Notes: generated from the sequence alone by a model not told the origin. DNA of 64,000 nucleotides from Micavibrio sp. UBA6145 (GCA_002423205.1 DIUZ01000002.1:372001-436000), one strand, 5' to 3'; numbered from the stretch's first letter, positions 8,505 to 17,128 are shown. A program made the numbers and translations.

Positions 8505-8975
8505 TTAGTGGGCCAGCGCTTCCCGGGCTTTATCGAGGAGGCCTTGCTTGACCGCAATCTTGCGGGGCTTCAGGCGTTCGGGAATTTCACGCTTCAATTC
8601 GATGGACAGCATGCCGTGCTCGATGCGGGCATCTTTCACTTCCACATGATCGGCCAGTTGGAAACGCTGTTCAAAGGCGCGCGTCGCGATGCCGCGATGC
8701 AGGTAGGTTTTGCCTTCGTCCGTGTCTTCCTTGGTTTTCTTTTCACCGCGCACGATCAGCGTGCCGTGCTCGACTGTGATGTCGATATCGTCCTGCGCAA
8801 ACCCGGCGATCGCCATGGAAATGCGGTATTCGTCCTCCGCGGTTTTTTCAATGTTGTACGGCGGATAGGCGTTGGTCGTCGGCGTATCCAGCATGGTCGC
8901 CAGACGGTCAATACCAATCATCGAACGGAACAAGGGGGAAAAATCAAAGTCAGTGGTCGCAAGTTGATTGCGCAT
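8505..8975 (-). CDS. Small heat-shock protein, Hsp20 family
   Basis: A 156-aa ATP-independent holdase chaperone that keeps unfolding proteins soluble in the cytoplasm. The alpha-crystallin domain covers about residues 37-130, with YRISMAIAGF, GTLIVRGEKK and the final GMLSIELKREIPE typical of IbpA-like members. A strong ribosome site (AAAGGAGA) stands 7 bases before the ATG. I looked for a heat-shock sigma promoter and a ROSE-type RNA thermometer in the 90 bases upstream and found neither convincingly. Confidence 0.92.
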   Translation of the reverse strand: MRNQLATTDFDFSPLFRSMIGIDRLATMLDTPTTNAYPPYNIEKTAEDEYRISMAIAGFAQDDIDITVEHGTLIVRGEKKTKEDTDEGKTYLHRGIATRAFEQRFQLADHVEVKDARIEHGMLSIELKREIPERLKPRKIAVKQGLLDKAREALAH

Positions 8976-9092
8976 AGTACATCTCCTTTAAATAAGCGAG
9001 TTGGTTAACAAAGACGGACCCAAAAGAGGCATCCGCCTATAATCGTGAAATAACATGGCCGGAAATAAAATCAAGGGGTGCCTAAACGGGCA

Positions 9093-9121
9093 TAAAAAAA
9101 CCGACTTTCGCCGGTTCTTTT
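9093..9121 (-). terminator. Terminator of the rpmE operon
   Basis: On the minus strand AACCGgcgaaagTCGGTT is followed by a T-run, 9 bases after the stop of the 85-aa gene. Confidence 0.75.
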
Positions 9122-9129
9122 TATGGTCG

Positions 9130-9387
9130 TTACTGGGCCGGGGGCGAAAAGCCCGAGCAGGCCGGCGGGTTGTCCTGAATATAGGACGGATCGGTTGAAT
9201 CCGAGCGGCGCACGCAGTAGCTGACTGCGCCGGTGACCGTGTTGACGCGCCACGCGAAGGTGGACGAACCGGCAGCCATCATGAAACCGGCACCACGCTG
9301 CTGGCTGATCGCGGGCGAGAAAGCGGCGGCCACAACGGCCACTGCGATGACGCAGGCGGAACCAAGCAGGGCGGTCGGCCACTTCAT
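9130..9387 (-). CDS. Small exported or membrane-anchored protein, 85 aa
   Basis: I do not recognise a family. The first 30 residues form a signal peptide or anchor (MKWPTALLGSACVIAVAVVA, then a possible cleavage region AFSPAIS). The mature part has a short beta-rich segment (STFAWRVNTVTGAVSYCVRR) reminiscent of proteins that display a fixed motif at the surface, plus two cysteines that could pair. It starts two bases after the rpmE stop, so translation is coupled, and shares its terminator. Confidence 0.6.
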   Translation of the reverse strand: MKWPTALLGSACVIAVAVVAAAFSPAISQQRGAGFMMAAGSSTFAWRVNTVTGAVSYCVRRSDSTDPSYIQDNPPACSGFSPPAQ

Positions 9388-9389
9388 GA

Positions 9390-9665
9390 TTATTTTTTGC
9401 CTTTGGCAGCTTCTTTTTCAGCAGGAGCCGCAGCAACACCACCGCCGGCTGCGCCGAAACCAGCGAAGCGTTTTTCGAACTTCATCTGTTGGCCGCGTTC
9501 CATGATCTTACGCTCGCCGCCAATCCAGGCCGGGTGCGTTTTCGGATCGATGTCCAAACGCATGACGTCGCCGTCATTGCCGTAGGTCGAATACGTCGTG
9601 TATTCCGAACCATCGGTCATGATGATTTTGAGTTTGTGATAGTCCGGGTGGATGTCTTGTTTCAT
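9390..9665 (-). CDS. rpmE: 50S ribosomal protein L31, cysteine-free type
   Basis: A 91-aa bL31. MKQDIHPDYHKLKIIMTDGS is the family N-terminus and HPAWIGGERK, then FEKRF, follow. None of the zinc-binding cysteines of the C+ form is present, so this is a C- type that does not bind zinc. The C-terminal 20 residues (Gly/Ala then Ala/Glu/Lys-rich) extend beyond many homologues and may touch rRNA. Confidence 0.9.
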   Translation of the reverse strand: MKQDIHPDYHKLKIIMTDGSEYTTYSTYGNDGDVMRLDIDPKTHPAWIGGERKIMERGQQMKFEKRFAGFGAAGGGVAAAPAEKEAAKGKK

Positions 9666-9806
9666 GGTAAGCTCCTAAATCTCTGGCGTTTTGATAGGCC
9701 AACCGTTTCCCAAACGCAACGAAAATGTGTCAAAAACGACCCGAAAATGGACAGGGGCGGGCTTAAACCGCTATATGTCCGTCAAAATCGTGTTCACGAG
9801 GGTATC

Positions 9807-10271
9807 ATGCGCTGGCTTTCGCGCCTTTTCAGCGTCAAAAAACGCACCGAACAGGAAAAAATTATAAGCGATCTCAATGACATCACATATTGGGCCTTCC
9901 CGTACCATGCGTGGACCTTTTATGACGGCGCATACCACATGGTCAGCGCCCATGAGGCCAGCCAGGGGCTGCGGGGCGGCCGCGGGTCCCAGTTAAACGT
10001 GTTTCAGATCGCTGCCGTGATGGCCGCCTTTGCCGAGTCCGGTCTGTATGAGGAACGCGCGCGCATGGGCGACGGTATAAAACGGATGGTCGTCCATAAC
10101 CTTTTCAACGCCCGCCCGTCGCTGGAGGCGGGGGACGTGCAGGCGGGGTGGCTGCGCAAACACAAGGACATTATTAAAAACGATCTGCGGATGCTTGTGA
10201 CGACACAGTCCCAGTGGACAGTGCCCCCTTTGCCGCGGTCTGGCCCCGGCAATACGCCGCCCGCAGTTTAA
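9807..10271 (+). CDS. Hypothetical protein, first of a tandem paralogue pair, 154 aa
   Basis: No known family recognised. Start set at 9807 where a GAGGGT ribosome site precedes ATG; a longer open frame upstream runs antisense over rpmE. The protein has a basic N-terminal helix (MRWLSRLFSVKKRT). The segment ISDLNDITYWAFPYHAW corresponds to ILNDITSVHLPDHAWV in the next gene, and LRKHKDIIKNDLRML near the end corresponds to its LRENRERIAAAFG. The shared layout and ribosome sites point to an old duplication. No signal peptide or membrane span; probably cytoplasmic. Confidence 0.65.
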   Translation: MRWLSRLFSVKKRTEQEKIISDLNDITYWAFPYHAWTFYDGAYHMVSAHEASQGLRGGRGSQLNVFQIAAVMAAFAESGLYEERARMGDGIKRMVVHNLFNARPSLEAGDVQAGWLRKHKDIIKNDLRMLVTTQSQWTVPPLPRSGPGNTPPAV

Positions 10272-10383
10272 AATTGGCGAGAATACAGGCCAGTCACATC
10301 CCTATTTAGCGTTCTGTACAGTCAAAAAACTGGACAAAATGGTCTTTAATATCGTTTATAGATTATGAAAAAACGAGGATACC

Positions 10384-10908
10384 ATGATCCGTCTGAAAGA
10401 CCTGCTGAAAAAGGCCGCACAAGGTACGAAAGAGACCCTGCGCGTGCATCATCTGCGCTCTCAGAAGGCGCAGATCGTCGCCATTCTTAATGACATCACA
10501 TCCGTGCATCTGCCTGACCATGCATGGGTCGCGCTGCCGATCGGTGGTGGCCGTGGCGATTACTCCATGAAACATACCCGCTTCAGCCTCGTCGGCGCGG
10601 CGGAGGCCCGGCGCAATCTTTTCGGCATTTCCCCGCAATCTGAATTGCCACGCCCGGTGTATCAGCCGCTGTTGGAGGCGTTTGTTGGCACCGGTGTGCG
10701 GTACCATTTTGTGTTGCCCGTCAAAGAAACGGAAATGACCATCTCGACCCGCGCGGGCCACCGCTACGACCATTCATGTGTGCATATTGAATATGCAGAC
10801 CTGAAATTTCTGCGCGAAAACCGTGAACGGATCGCAGCCGCATTCGGCAAGTCCGGTATGACATACCGGCACGGTGCCGCTTCCATGGGCACGAAGCTTC
10901 GGTATTAA
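10384..10908 (+). CDS. Hypothetical protein, second of a tandem paralogue pair, 174 aa
   Basis: Diverged paralogue of the preceding gene: a basic N-terminal helix (MIRLKDLLKKAAQ), then ILNDITSVHLPDHAWVALPI, an insertion with RGDYSMKHTRFSLVGAAEAR and a closing LKFLRENRERIAAAFG helix. A CGAGGATACC ribosome region matches that of the first copy. The 112-base gap between the two could hold its own promoter. The stop overlaps the converging aldolase stop by 4 bases. Function unknown. Confidence 0.65.
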   Translation: MIRLKDLLKKAAQGTKETLRVHHLRSQKAQIVAILNDITSVHLPDHAWVALPIGGGRGDYSMKHTRFSLVGAAEARRNLFGISPQSELPRPVYQPLLEAFVGTGVRYHFVLPVKETEMTISTRAGHRYDHSCVHIEYADLKFLRENRERIAAAFGKSGMTYRHGAASMGTKLRY

Positions 10909-11837
10909 GCCTTATTATAGATATCCATGATATCAGACAGAAGCGTCAGCGCTTCTGCGCGTGGGCGCTGGAACGCGTTGCGTCCCATGATCGACCCGTT
11001 GCCGCCGCCATCGCGAATGGCTTTGGCTTCTTCCAGGATCGCCGCCGTGTCCTTCGCGGCACCGCCCGAAAACACAACCAGACGACGACCGTTGAAACAT
11101 GATTTGACGACATCGGCCACGCGCTCGGTCAGTGTGCTGCGTGCAATGTTCTTGCCCTCGTACACTTTTTTGGCCTCAGCGTTCTCAAGGTAATCGGTCG
11201 GCAGTTTGACCTTGATGATATGCGCGCCCATCAGGCAGCCCATATGCGCGCCGTATGAAATGACATCGAGTGCGGTCTCGCCGTCTTTGGACAGATTGCC
11301 GCCGCGCGGGTACACCCATAGCACGGTGGCAAGGCCGGCATTCTTGGCTTCGCGCGACAGCGCGGCGAATTCTTCCATTTGCGCATAGCACGCATCCGAA
11401 CCCGGATAGATGGTAAAGCCCACGGCGGAACAACCCAGGCGCACGGCGTCGTCGACAGTACCGATCACGGCCTGGTCGGGGTTTTTCTTTTCCTCAGCGC
11501 TGGCCAGTGAATTGGAATGGTTCACTTTCAGGATCAGCGGAATTTGTCTGGCGAATGTGCGTGCGCCGGCCTCAAGCGCGCCAAGCGGCGCGGCATAGGC
11601 GTTACACCCACTGTCGATGCCCAGCTGGAAATGGAAATGCGGATCATACGCAGCCGGGTTCACGGCGAAGGAACGGGCAGGGCCGTGTTCGAAACCCTGG
11701 TCGACCGGAAGAATGACCATGCGGCCCGTGCCGCCGGTTTTGCCGTGCATGAGCATGCGGGCCAGATTGTTGAGAACCAGTTTGTTGTCGGATTCGTAAT
11801 TGGCGAGAATGTTTTCAACAGCAGGCGTCAGTTTCAT
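10905..11837 (-). CDS. fbaB: Class I fructose-bisphosphate aldolase, DhnA type
   Basis: A 310-aa aldolase cleaving or forming fructose 1,6-bisphosphate. It belongs to the archaeal-type (DhnA/FbaB) class I group: VILPVDQGFEHGPARSF near residue 41, LKVNHSNS near 103, and the Schiff-base lysine region AHIIKVKLP (Lys209 or Lys211). Phosphate-binding VVFSGGAAKD and GNGSIMGRNAFQRP follow. A good ribosome site (GGAGAT) precedes ATG 11837. It lies downstream of tkt and gap on the same strand, but a terminator and three other genes intervene, and pgk, which usually joins this group, is absent. Confidence 0.9.
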   Translation of the reverse strand: MKLTPAVENILANYESDNKLVLNNLARMLMHGKTGGTGRMVILPVDQGFEHGPARSFAVNPAAYDPHFHFQLGIDSGCNAYAAPLGALEAGARTFARQIPLILKVNHSNSLASAEEKKNPDQAVIGTVDDAVRLGCSAVGFTIYPGSDACYAQMEEFAALSREAKNAGLATVLWVYPRGGNLSKDGETALDVISYGAHMGCLMGAHIIKVKLPTDYLENAEAKKVYEGKNIARSTLTERVADVVKSCFNGRRLVVFSGGAAKDTAAILEEAKAIRDGGGNGSIMGRNAFQRPRAEALTLLSDIMDIYNKA

Positions 11838-11863
11838 GTCATCTCCGGCAAAATTTTGGGCAA

Positions 11864-11895
11864 TAAAAAAGCCGCCTCACTTTCGCGGGCGGCTG
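11864..11895 (-). terminator. Terminator between the 51-aa ORF and the aldolase gene
   Basis: On the minus strand AGCCGCC-cgcgaaagtga-GGCGGC precedes a run of six T. It ends the regulator/51-aa ORF transcript 20 bases after that ORF's stop and leaves only 26 bases before the aldolase ATG. Confidence 0.8.
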
Positions 11896-11914
11896 GGCTC
11901 AAGTCAATCGGGAC

Positions 11915-12070
11915 TTAGATATTGTTGTGACGCGGCGCAGGATTCGATGCAGCGTCGAAATTTGGCGCAAAGCTCTGGACCGGGGTCTGCATCATCAGCA
12001 CGCCGCACACATGCTTCACGGCTTGCACCGTGGCTTCGGTCGGGACGAACATGGTTTGTTGCTTACCCAT
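11915..12070 (-). CDS. Small ORF of 51 aa coupled to the upstream regulator
   Basis: ATG at 12070, TAA at 11915-11917. The start lies inside the last codons of the winged-helix regulator (8-base overlap), and a strong terminator follows the stop, so the frame fills the space between gene end and terminator exactly. The protein is MGKQQTMFVPTEATVQAVKH and onward, with a short Met-rich helix (VCGVLMMQTPVQSF) and a Pro/Asn-rich tail. It has no signal peptide and one cysteine. No family recognised; it could be a partner or modifier of the regulator. Confidence 0.5.
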   Translation of the reverse strand: MGKQQTMFVPTEATVQAVKHVCGVLMMQTPVQSFAPNFDAASNPAPRHNNI

Positions 12071-12623
12071 CGTTACTTCTTACCAATCCTTCTTCGACAA
12101 GGGTGCGCAGGGCACGCTGGTCGGTTGTTGCCGGGCCGTCATACAGGTTGTTCAGAACATCGCTGCGTGTGGCTTCGCCTTTCGCACTAACGGTCAGAAG
12201 GGCTTTAAGTTCCCGCAATGACGGCATGTGCTTGAGGAATAAACCTATAAACACATCCAGCGTCTTTTTCAAGGCGGCGTGCTGGTTTCCAAAGGGGCGC
12301 AAGGCCAGTTGCAGGTGCTTATGGGTGAATGTGCTGGTATTCAGCGCCATTTCACGCCCGTCATCGCGTCCTTCGGCCCGGATCACGCATCCATGACCCC
12401 ATAGCCAGTCGACATTCCGGGATATGACCGATTTTTCAAGATTCAGGCGCTCGCCAATGCTGGTCTGGGTGGTGCCCGGGTACTGGTCGATATCCAGCAG
12501 GATCATGGCACGGCGCAGGGAAATGGACGGATCGCCCACTGCATCGACCACGTGGTCGACGACATCCGCCAGACGTAAAATGTCTGTTTTGGACGGCTGA
12601 GGCAGGGTTTGGGCGGATTCCAT
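12063..12623 (-). CDS. MarR-like winged-helix regulator
   Basis: A 186-aa transcription factor. The central part shows the MarR layout: helix DIDQYPGTTQTSIGERLNLE, recognition helix region KSVISRNVDWLWGHGCV, then a beta wing with basic residues (AEGRDDGREM). A second winged-helix-like unit may lie at the C-terminus (LTVSAKGEATRSDVLNNLYD). ATG 12623 is used; a TTG at 12638 would add five residues. No convincing operator seen. Target unknown; it is cotranscribed with the 51-aa ORF. Confidence 0.7.
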   Translation of the reverse strand: MESAQTLPQPSKTDILRLADVVDHVVDAVGDPSISLRRAMILLDIDQYPGTTQTSIGERLNLEKSVISRNVDWLWGHGCVIRAEGRDDGREMALNTSTFTHKHLQLALRPFGNQHAALKKTLDVFIGLFLKHMPSLRELKALLTVSAKGEATRSDVLNNLYDGPATTDQRALRTLVEEGLVRSNDG

Positions 12624-12698
12624 AGTGGGTTTTACCAAAATCCAAAGAAAAACACCAGTTTTTATCGCAAATAAGCCCTTGCGATCAAATAGCCTTTA

Positions 12699-13055
12699 TC
12701 AGGCCTCAACGAAGGCTTTAAACCCGCCATAGGCAAAGCGCTTCATGTCGAAGGGCGCTTTCTGGCCGCTGCAATCCATACGCTTGTCGGCCATGACCTT
12801 TTTGTTCACGGCGTCGCGGTGCTTGCGCGACTTGTAGGTGATGTACGAAAACACGACCGTCTCGCCCGCCTTGGCCTTGGCCATCTTGGTAAAGGGCAGG
12901 CCGAACTTAACCTTCAAATCATCGCCCACGGCTTCCACGTAATCCAGCGCGCCGTGCTCCATCCAGATCTTGCGGCCCAGCTTGGCCATCTTGGTATAGG
13001 CGGCCATGTTCTTTTTCGGAACGCAGATTACAAATCCATCGACATAACGAGGCAT
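12699..13055 (-). CDS. DUF1428 family protein
   Basis: A 118-aa protein matching the DUF1428 pattern: MPRYVDGFVICVPKKNMAAY at the start, YVEAVGDDL in the middle and FDMKRFAYGGFKAFVEA at the end. The family is of dimeric alpha/beta-barrel (ferredoxin-like) type and its function is unknown. Start placed at 13055 because AAAGGACT precedes it and homologues begin MPRY; the open frame continues upstream through the intergenic repeat. It follows gap on the same strand. Confidence 0.85.
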   Translation of the reverse strand: MPRYVDGFVICVPKKNMAAYTKMAKLGRKIWMEHGALDYVEAVGDDLKVKFGLPFTKMAKAKAGETVVFSYITYKSRKHRDAVNKKVMADKRMDCSGQKAPFDMKRFAYGGFKAFVEA

Positions 13056-13076
13056 ATCAAGAGTCCTTTCATCTAT

Positions 13077-13162
13077 AGCAACTGGCCGCAAGCGGCCCGC
13101 GAAGTGTAAACGTAGCGAAGCCAAGTCGGACAAGGTCCGACGCCCGGCGTCTGAGGGGCATA
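13077..13162. repeat. Dispersed multi-hairpin repeat, copy A
   Basis: Lies between the gap stop and the DUF1428 start. Contains GGCCGC-aa-GCGGCC (13084-13097), GCGAAGCC, then GTCGGAC-aag-GTCCGAC (13125-13141) and a CCCGGC..GAGGGG..CATATTA end. It matches copy B at 47072 over its whole length in the same orientation, with a different sequence in the third stem that still pairs. Copies C (38950) and D (51600) form a second subtype. Confidence 0.8.
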
Positions 13163-14167
13163 TTACAGCGTCCCCATCAGTTTAGCGGTGTCCAGCATGC
13201 GGTTCGAGAAGCCCCATTCATTGTCATACCAGGTCAGGATACGGACCAGATTGCCGTCCAGCACCTTGACCTCGTTGACGGCGAAGATCGACGACAGCGG
13301 GTTGTGGTTGAAGTCGGTCGAAACCAGCGGTTCGTCGTAATAACCCAGAATGCCCTTCAGCGGGCCGTCAGCGGCGGTCTTGATCGCGGCGATGACCTCT
13401 TCCTTAGTGGTCGGTTTCTTGGACACGAACTTGAAGTCGACGACAGAAACGTTCGGGGTCGGGACGCGGATGGATGTACCGTCCAGCTTGCCGTTCAGTT
13501 CAGGCAACACCTTGCCGACAGCCTTGGCCGCGCCGGTGCTGGTCGGGATCATGTTCAGGGCCGCCGCGCGGGCGCGGTGCAGATCCTTATGCGCCGTATC
13601 GACCGTGTTCTGGTCGCCGGTATAGCTGTGGATCGTGGTCATGAAACCTTTTTCAATGCCGATCGCGTTGTTCAGGACAAAGGCAACCGGGGCAAGACAG
13701 TTGGTCGTGCATGATGCGTTCGACACAACCGTGTGCTCAGGCTTCAACTTGTCATGGTTGATCCCGTAGACGACCGTGAGGTCTTCTTCCGTCGCCGGGG
13801 CGGAAATCAGGACCTTTTTGGCGCCCGCCTGCAAATGCAGCGCGGCCTTTTGTTTCTCGGTAAAGATGCCCGAGCATTCGAGCGCGATGTCAATGCCAAG
13901 GTCTTTCCACGGAAGCTGCGCCGGGTCGCGCTGCTGGCAGACGGTGATTTCGTCGCCGTTGATGACCAGCTTGTCGCCTTTGACCTCCACCGGGAACGGG
14001 AAGTTGCCGTGCACAGAGTCGTATTTCATCAAATGCGCGTTGGTCTTGATATCGGCCAGATCGTTGATGGCGACAATCTTGATGTCATTGCGGCCGGATT
14101 CATACAGCGCCCGCGCGACCAGCCGGCCAATGCGTCCAAACCCGTTGATGGCAACTTTTACAGTCAT
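13163..14167 (-). CDS. gap: Glyceraldehyde-3-phosphate dehydrogenase
   Basis: A 334-aa glycolytic enzyme converting glyceraldehyde 3-phosphate to 1,3-bisphosphoglycerate. The N-terminal [12 protein letters not shown] is the nucleotide-binding loop, AINDL suggests NAD preference, and the catalytic cysteine is Cys153 in [23 protein letters not shown] closes the protein. It lies 27 bases downstream of tkt and is surely cotranscribed. In many alphaproteobacteria pgk and an aldolase gene follow; here a hairpin repeat and DUF1428 follow instead. Confidence 0.96.
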   Translation of the reverse strand: MTVKVAINGFGRIGRLVARALYESGRNDIKIVAINDLADIKTNAHLMKYDSVHGNFPFPVEVKGDKLVINGDEITVCQQRDPAQLPWKDLGIDIALECSGIFTEKQKAALHLQAGAKKVLISAPATEEDLTVVYGINHDKLKPEHTVVSNASCTTNCLAPVAFVLNNAIGIEKGFMTTIHSYTGDQNTVDTAHKDLHRARAAALNMIPTSTGAAKAVGKVLPELNGKLDGTSIRVPTPNVSVVDFKFVSKKPTTKEEVIAAIKTAADGPLKGILGYYDEPLVSTDFNHNPLSSIFAVNEVKVLDGNLVRILTWYDNEWGFSNRMLDTAKLMGTL

Positions 14168-14194
14168 GGTGACTACCTTCCGTTTTTAGGTCGT

Positions 14195-16216
14195 TTATTT
14201 TTTAGCCGCGCCGGCAATCGCGGCGGCGGTGATGCCGAAATGCTCGTACAGTTTCTGATAAGGCGCAGACTCGCCAAAGCCTTTCATGCCGATGAAGATA
14301 TCGGTGGGTTTCATATACTTATCCCAAGGCTGGCGGATGGCCGCTTCCACCACGATGCGCTTGACGGTCTCGGGTCCCAGTACGTCGCGCTTGTACGCCT
14401 CATCCTGTTTCTCAAAGAACTCAATGCAAGGCACTGAAACAAGTTGAACTTTAATGCTTGAAGCTTGCAGCTTCTCATAAGCCTCGTACGCGATGGACAC
14501 TTCCGATCCGCTTGCCATAAGCACAAGGTCAGGGGTGCCCGCTTCGAAGTTTTTCCGCAGGATATACGCACCTTTTGCACAGGCGTTGCCGACCGACTTG
14601 GTCAGGCGCATTTGCGGCAGGGCCTGACGGGTCAGGGCCATGACGGTCGGGCCGTCGGCACGATCAAGCGCGGCGTCCCAGCATTCCGCGGTTTCAACGG
14701 CGTCGCACGGGCGCATGACCGCGACATTGGGAATGGCACGCAGGGATGCGAGGTGTTCCACCGGCTGGTGCGTCGGGCCGTCTTCACCCAGACCAATCGA
14801 GTCATGGGTCATGACATGCACGGCACGCAGCTTCATCAGCGCGGCCATACGAATGGCCGGGCGGCAATAGTCGGCAAAGGTCAGGAACGTGCCGCCATAA
14901 GGGATGCAGCCGCCATGGAGGGCCATGCCGTTCATCGCGGCAGCCATGCCGTGCTCACGCACGCCGTAGTGAATATATTGACCGCCGTACGCGCCCGGTT
15001 TGATGGCGATCGTACCCTTTTTGTAGGTGTTGTTCGACGGGGTGAGGTCGGCAGACCCGCCGATCAGCTCCGGAAGCGCGTCGATCAAGGCGTTCAGGGT
15101 TTCGCCCGATGCCTGACGCGTCGCAGTTTTCACAGGGTTATTCACAAGGTTATCAACAAGCTTGTCAACAACCGCCCGTACGCGCTTGGAAACATTGGGA
15201 TTAAAGGCGTCGTCGAAGGTGGCTTTCTGCGCCGATTTCTCATGGCGGACCTGCCATGCCTTGCGCTTGGGCGCGCCGCGTGCGCCGGCTTCACGCCACC
15301 ATGTCAGGACATCCGCCGGGATCTCGAACGGGGCATGCGGCCACGCCAGTTGCGTGCGGGATGCCAGCACTTCGTCGGCACCAAGGGGGCTGCCGTGAAC
15401 GCCGGAGGTGTTGCACTTGTTCGGGCTGCCGTAACCGATGGTCGTCTGGCAACGGATCAGGGTCGGTTTGTCCGATGACTGGGCTTTGAGGATCGCGGCT
15501 TCGATCTGTTCGAAATCGTGGCCGTCGATCTTGATCACGTTCCAGCCATAGGCCTGGAAACGGCCCGTCGGGTCTTCCGTGTAGGACAGGGAGGTCGGCC
15601 CGTCGATGGAGATGCCGTTATCGTCATAAAGGGCGATCAGGCGGTTAAGCTTCAGGTGACCGGCCAGCGAGCATGCCTCGTGGCTGATGCCTTCCATCAG
15701 GTCGCCGTCCGAGCAGATGACATAAGTGAAGTGATTCATCAGCTCGTCGCCGAAGCGGGCGTTGTTGATACGCTCAGCCAGCGCGAAACCCACAGCGTTT
15801 GCAACACCTTGGCCCAGCGGGCCGGTGGTGGTTTCAATGGCAATCTCGGGGTCGAATTCCGGGTGGCCCGGGGTGATCGAGTGCAACTGGCGGAATTGCT
15901 TGATCTGGTCCAGCGTCATCTTCTCGTAACCCAGAAGATAACCCAGCGAATACAGCAACATGGACCCGTGACCGGCGGACAGAATGAAACGGTCGCGGTC
16001 GGGCCAGCGCGGGGCGGCCGGGTCGAAATTCATGAATTTGGTGAACAGGACGGTGGCGACATCCGCCATACCCATCGGCATGCCCGGGTGGCCCGAATTG
16101 GCCTTTTCCACGGCATCCATCGATAACGCACGGATTGCGTTGGAATATTGGCGCAACGGGTGGTTGTCTACGAGTTTGGCGACGGCGTCGGCCTGGGCAA
16201 GATTTGTGGAAGCCAT
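14195..16216 (-). CDS. tkt: Transketolase
   Basis: A 673-aa thiamine-diphosphate enzyme of the pentose phosphate pathway moving two-carbon units between sugar phosphates. GHPGMPMGMAD near the start, the ThDP-magnesium motif CSDGDLMEGISHEA and EDGPTHQPVEHLA in the pyrimidine domain identify it. A ribosome site (AAAGGACT) precedes ATG 16216. Forms an operon with gap. Confidence 0.96.
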   Translation of the reverse strand: MASTNLAQADAVAKLVDNHPLRQYSNAIRALSMDAVEKANSGHPGMPMGMADVATVLFTKFMNFDPAAPRWPDRDRFILSAGHGSMLLYSLGYLLGYEKMTLDQIKQFRQLHSITPGHPEFDPEIAIETTTGPLGQGVANAVGFALAERINNARFGDELMNHFTYVICSDGDLMEGISHEACSLAGHLKLNRLIALYDDNGISIDGPTSLSYTEDPTGRFQAYGWNVIKIDGHDFEQIEAAILKAQSSDKPTLIRCQTTIGYGSPNKCNTSGVHGSPLGADEVLASRTQLAWPHAPFEIPADVLTWWREAGARGAPKRKAWQVRHEKSAQKATFDDAFNPNVSKRVRAVVDKLVDNLVNNPVKTATRQASGETLNALIDALPELIGGSADLTPSNNTYKKGTIAIKPGAYGGQYIHYGVREHGMAAAMNGMALHGGCIPYGGTFLTFADYCRPAIRMAALMKLRAVHVMTHDSIGLGEDGPTHQPVEHLASLRAIPNVAVMRPCDAVETAECWDAALDRADGPTVMALTRQALPQMRLTKSVGNACAKGAYILRKNFEAGTPDLVLMASGSEVSIAYEAYEKLQASSIKVQLVSVPCIEFFEKQDEAYKRDVLGPETVKRIVVEAAIRQPWDKYMKPTDIFIGMKGFGESAPYQKLYEHFGITAAAIAGAAKK

Positions 16217-16407
16217 TTTAGTAAGTCCTTTTTCTGTGCCGCTACAATAAAGTCGTGCCTACCAAGATCAAGCAAAACATGGCGCAGCTCCACATTCCCG
16301 AATCACCCTGTGGATGAATTTTTTTCCCGCTAGACAGCAGGGTTAGGTCCGGTTATTCGTCTTATCTATCAGCTTTTGAAAATGAGTTATGTGGAGTGTG
16401 TCCGCCC

Positions 16408-16620
16408 ATGGGTCTGGATAATAGCCTGCGTCGTTTGTCGTCCGCGGTCGATCAGTTGGAAAAAATCGCCACCGCTACGGAAAATGACATCAAATCACGC
16501 CAGATTGATTTGTTCGGTGCCCCCTCCAAACAACCGTCAGTGGATAACACCATGATGGCCAAGACGCTGGATCGTACGATTGAACGTATTGAAAATCTTC
16601 TGCAGGTGGGGAGCCGATAA
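16408..16620 (+). CDS. Small coiled-coil protein upstream of zapA (DUF4164-like)
   Basis: A 70-aa helical protein starting MGLDNSLRRL, with heptad-like leucines (LRRLSSAVDQLEKIATATEN) and a second helix near the end (TLDRTIERIENLL). Small coiled-coil proteins of this kind regularly precede zapA in alphaproteobacteria, so a role near the division machinery is inferred from position only. Two bases separate its stop from the zapA ATG. It is transcribed divergently from tkt across about 190 bases. Confidence 0.7.
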   Translation: MGLDNSLRRLSSAVDQLEKIATATENDIKSRQIDLFGAPSKQPSVDNTMMAKTLDRTIERIENLLQVGSR

Positions 16621-16622
16621 AC

Positions 16623-17099
16623 ATGTCCAAGGTCAATATCGTCGTTAACAACCGTACATTTACCATCGCATGCGATGATGGACAGGAAGCCCGCGTCAGC
16701 CAGCTTGGCAAATATGTCGACGAACGTTTCAAGGAACTTAACCAGGCCGGTGCCGCACCGAACGAAGCCTACATGCTGGTCCTGACCTCGCTGGTCATCG
16801 CCGACGACATGTTCGAAGCGCGCGACGCCGCTGAAAAAGCAAACATGAACGCCGCGAATGCCGGTCCGTCCCGCCAGGAAGTGGAAATGCAGGTTCGTGG
16901 GCCCTACGAAAACCGTATCGCGCAATTGCAGGCTGAAATCGACCGCCTGCGCCGCGAGAGCGCGCAAAGCCAGAACAACGTGGCCGACTTCAACCGCGCC
17001 CGTCAGGAAGCGGACGCACGCGACGCCGAAATCGCCAAAGTCGTCGACCAGCTGTCCGACCGACTTGAGGGCGTTGTGAAGAAACTGAAGCGCGCCTAA
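16623..17099 (+). CDS. zapA: Cell division protein ZapA
   Basis: A 158-aa ZapA. The N-terminal globular domain (VNIVVNNRTFTIACDDGQEA, then VSQLGKYVDERFKELNQ and MLVLTSLVIADDMFEA) is followed by a long coiled coil from about residue 85 that drives tetramer formation. ZapA binds FtsZ and stabilises the Z-ring. The coiled coil is longer than in the roughly 110-aa E. coli protein. Followed by a terminator and 6S RNA, the classical order. Confidence 0.9.
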   Translation: MSKVNIVVNNRTFTIACDDGQEARVSQLGKYVDERFKELNQAGAAPNEAYMLVLTSLVIADDMFEARDAAEKANMNAANAGPSRQEVEMQVRGPYENRIAQLQAEIDRLRRESAQSQNNVADFNRARQEADARDAEIAKVVDQLSDRLEGVVKKLKRA

Positions 17100-17128
17100 G
17101 TGCTTTCGCCTAGCCCATTTATCAACGG

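Noticed and set aside
8505..8975. Two separate heat-shock ORFs
   Set aside because: The plus-strand frame over the same region is a shadow; only the minus-strand Hsp20 is supported.
8976..9066. ROSE thermometer or heat-shock sigma promoter for hsp20
   Set aside because: A CTTGAT and a GGCCAT box exist but are only 9 bases apart, and no thermometer-type pairing with the AAAGGAGA site is seen.
14465..15478. Long open frame antisense to tkt
   Set aside because: Opposite an intact transketolase; composition and lack of motifs mark it as a shadow.
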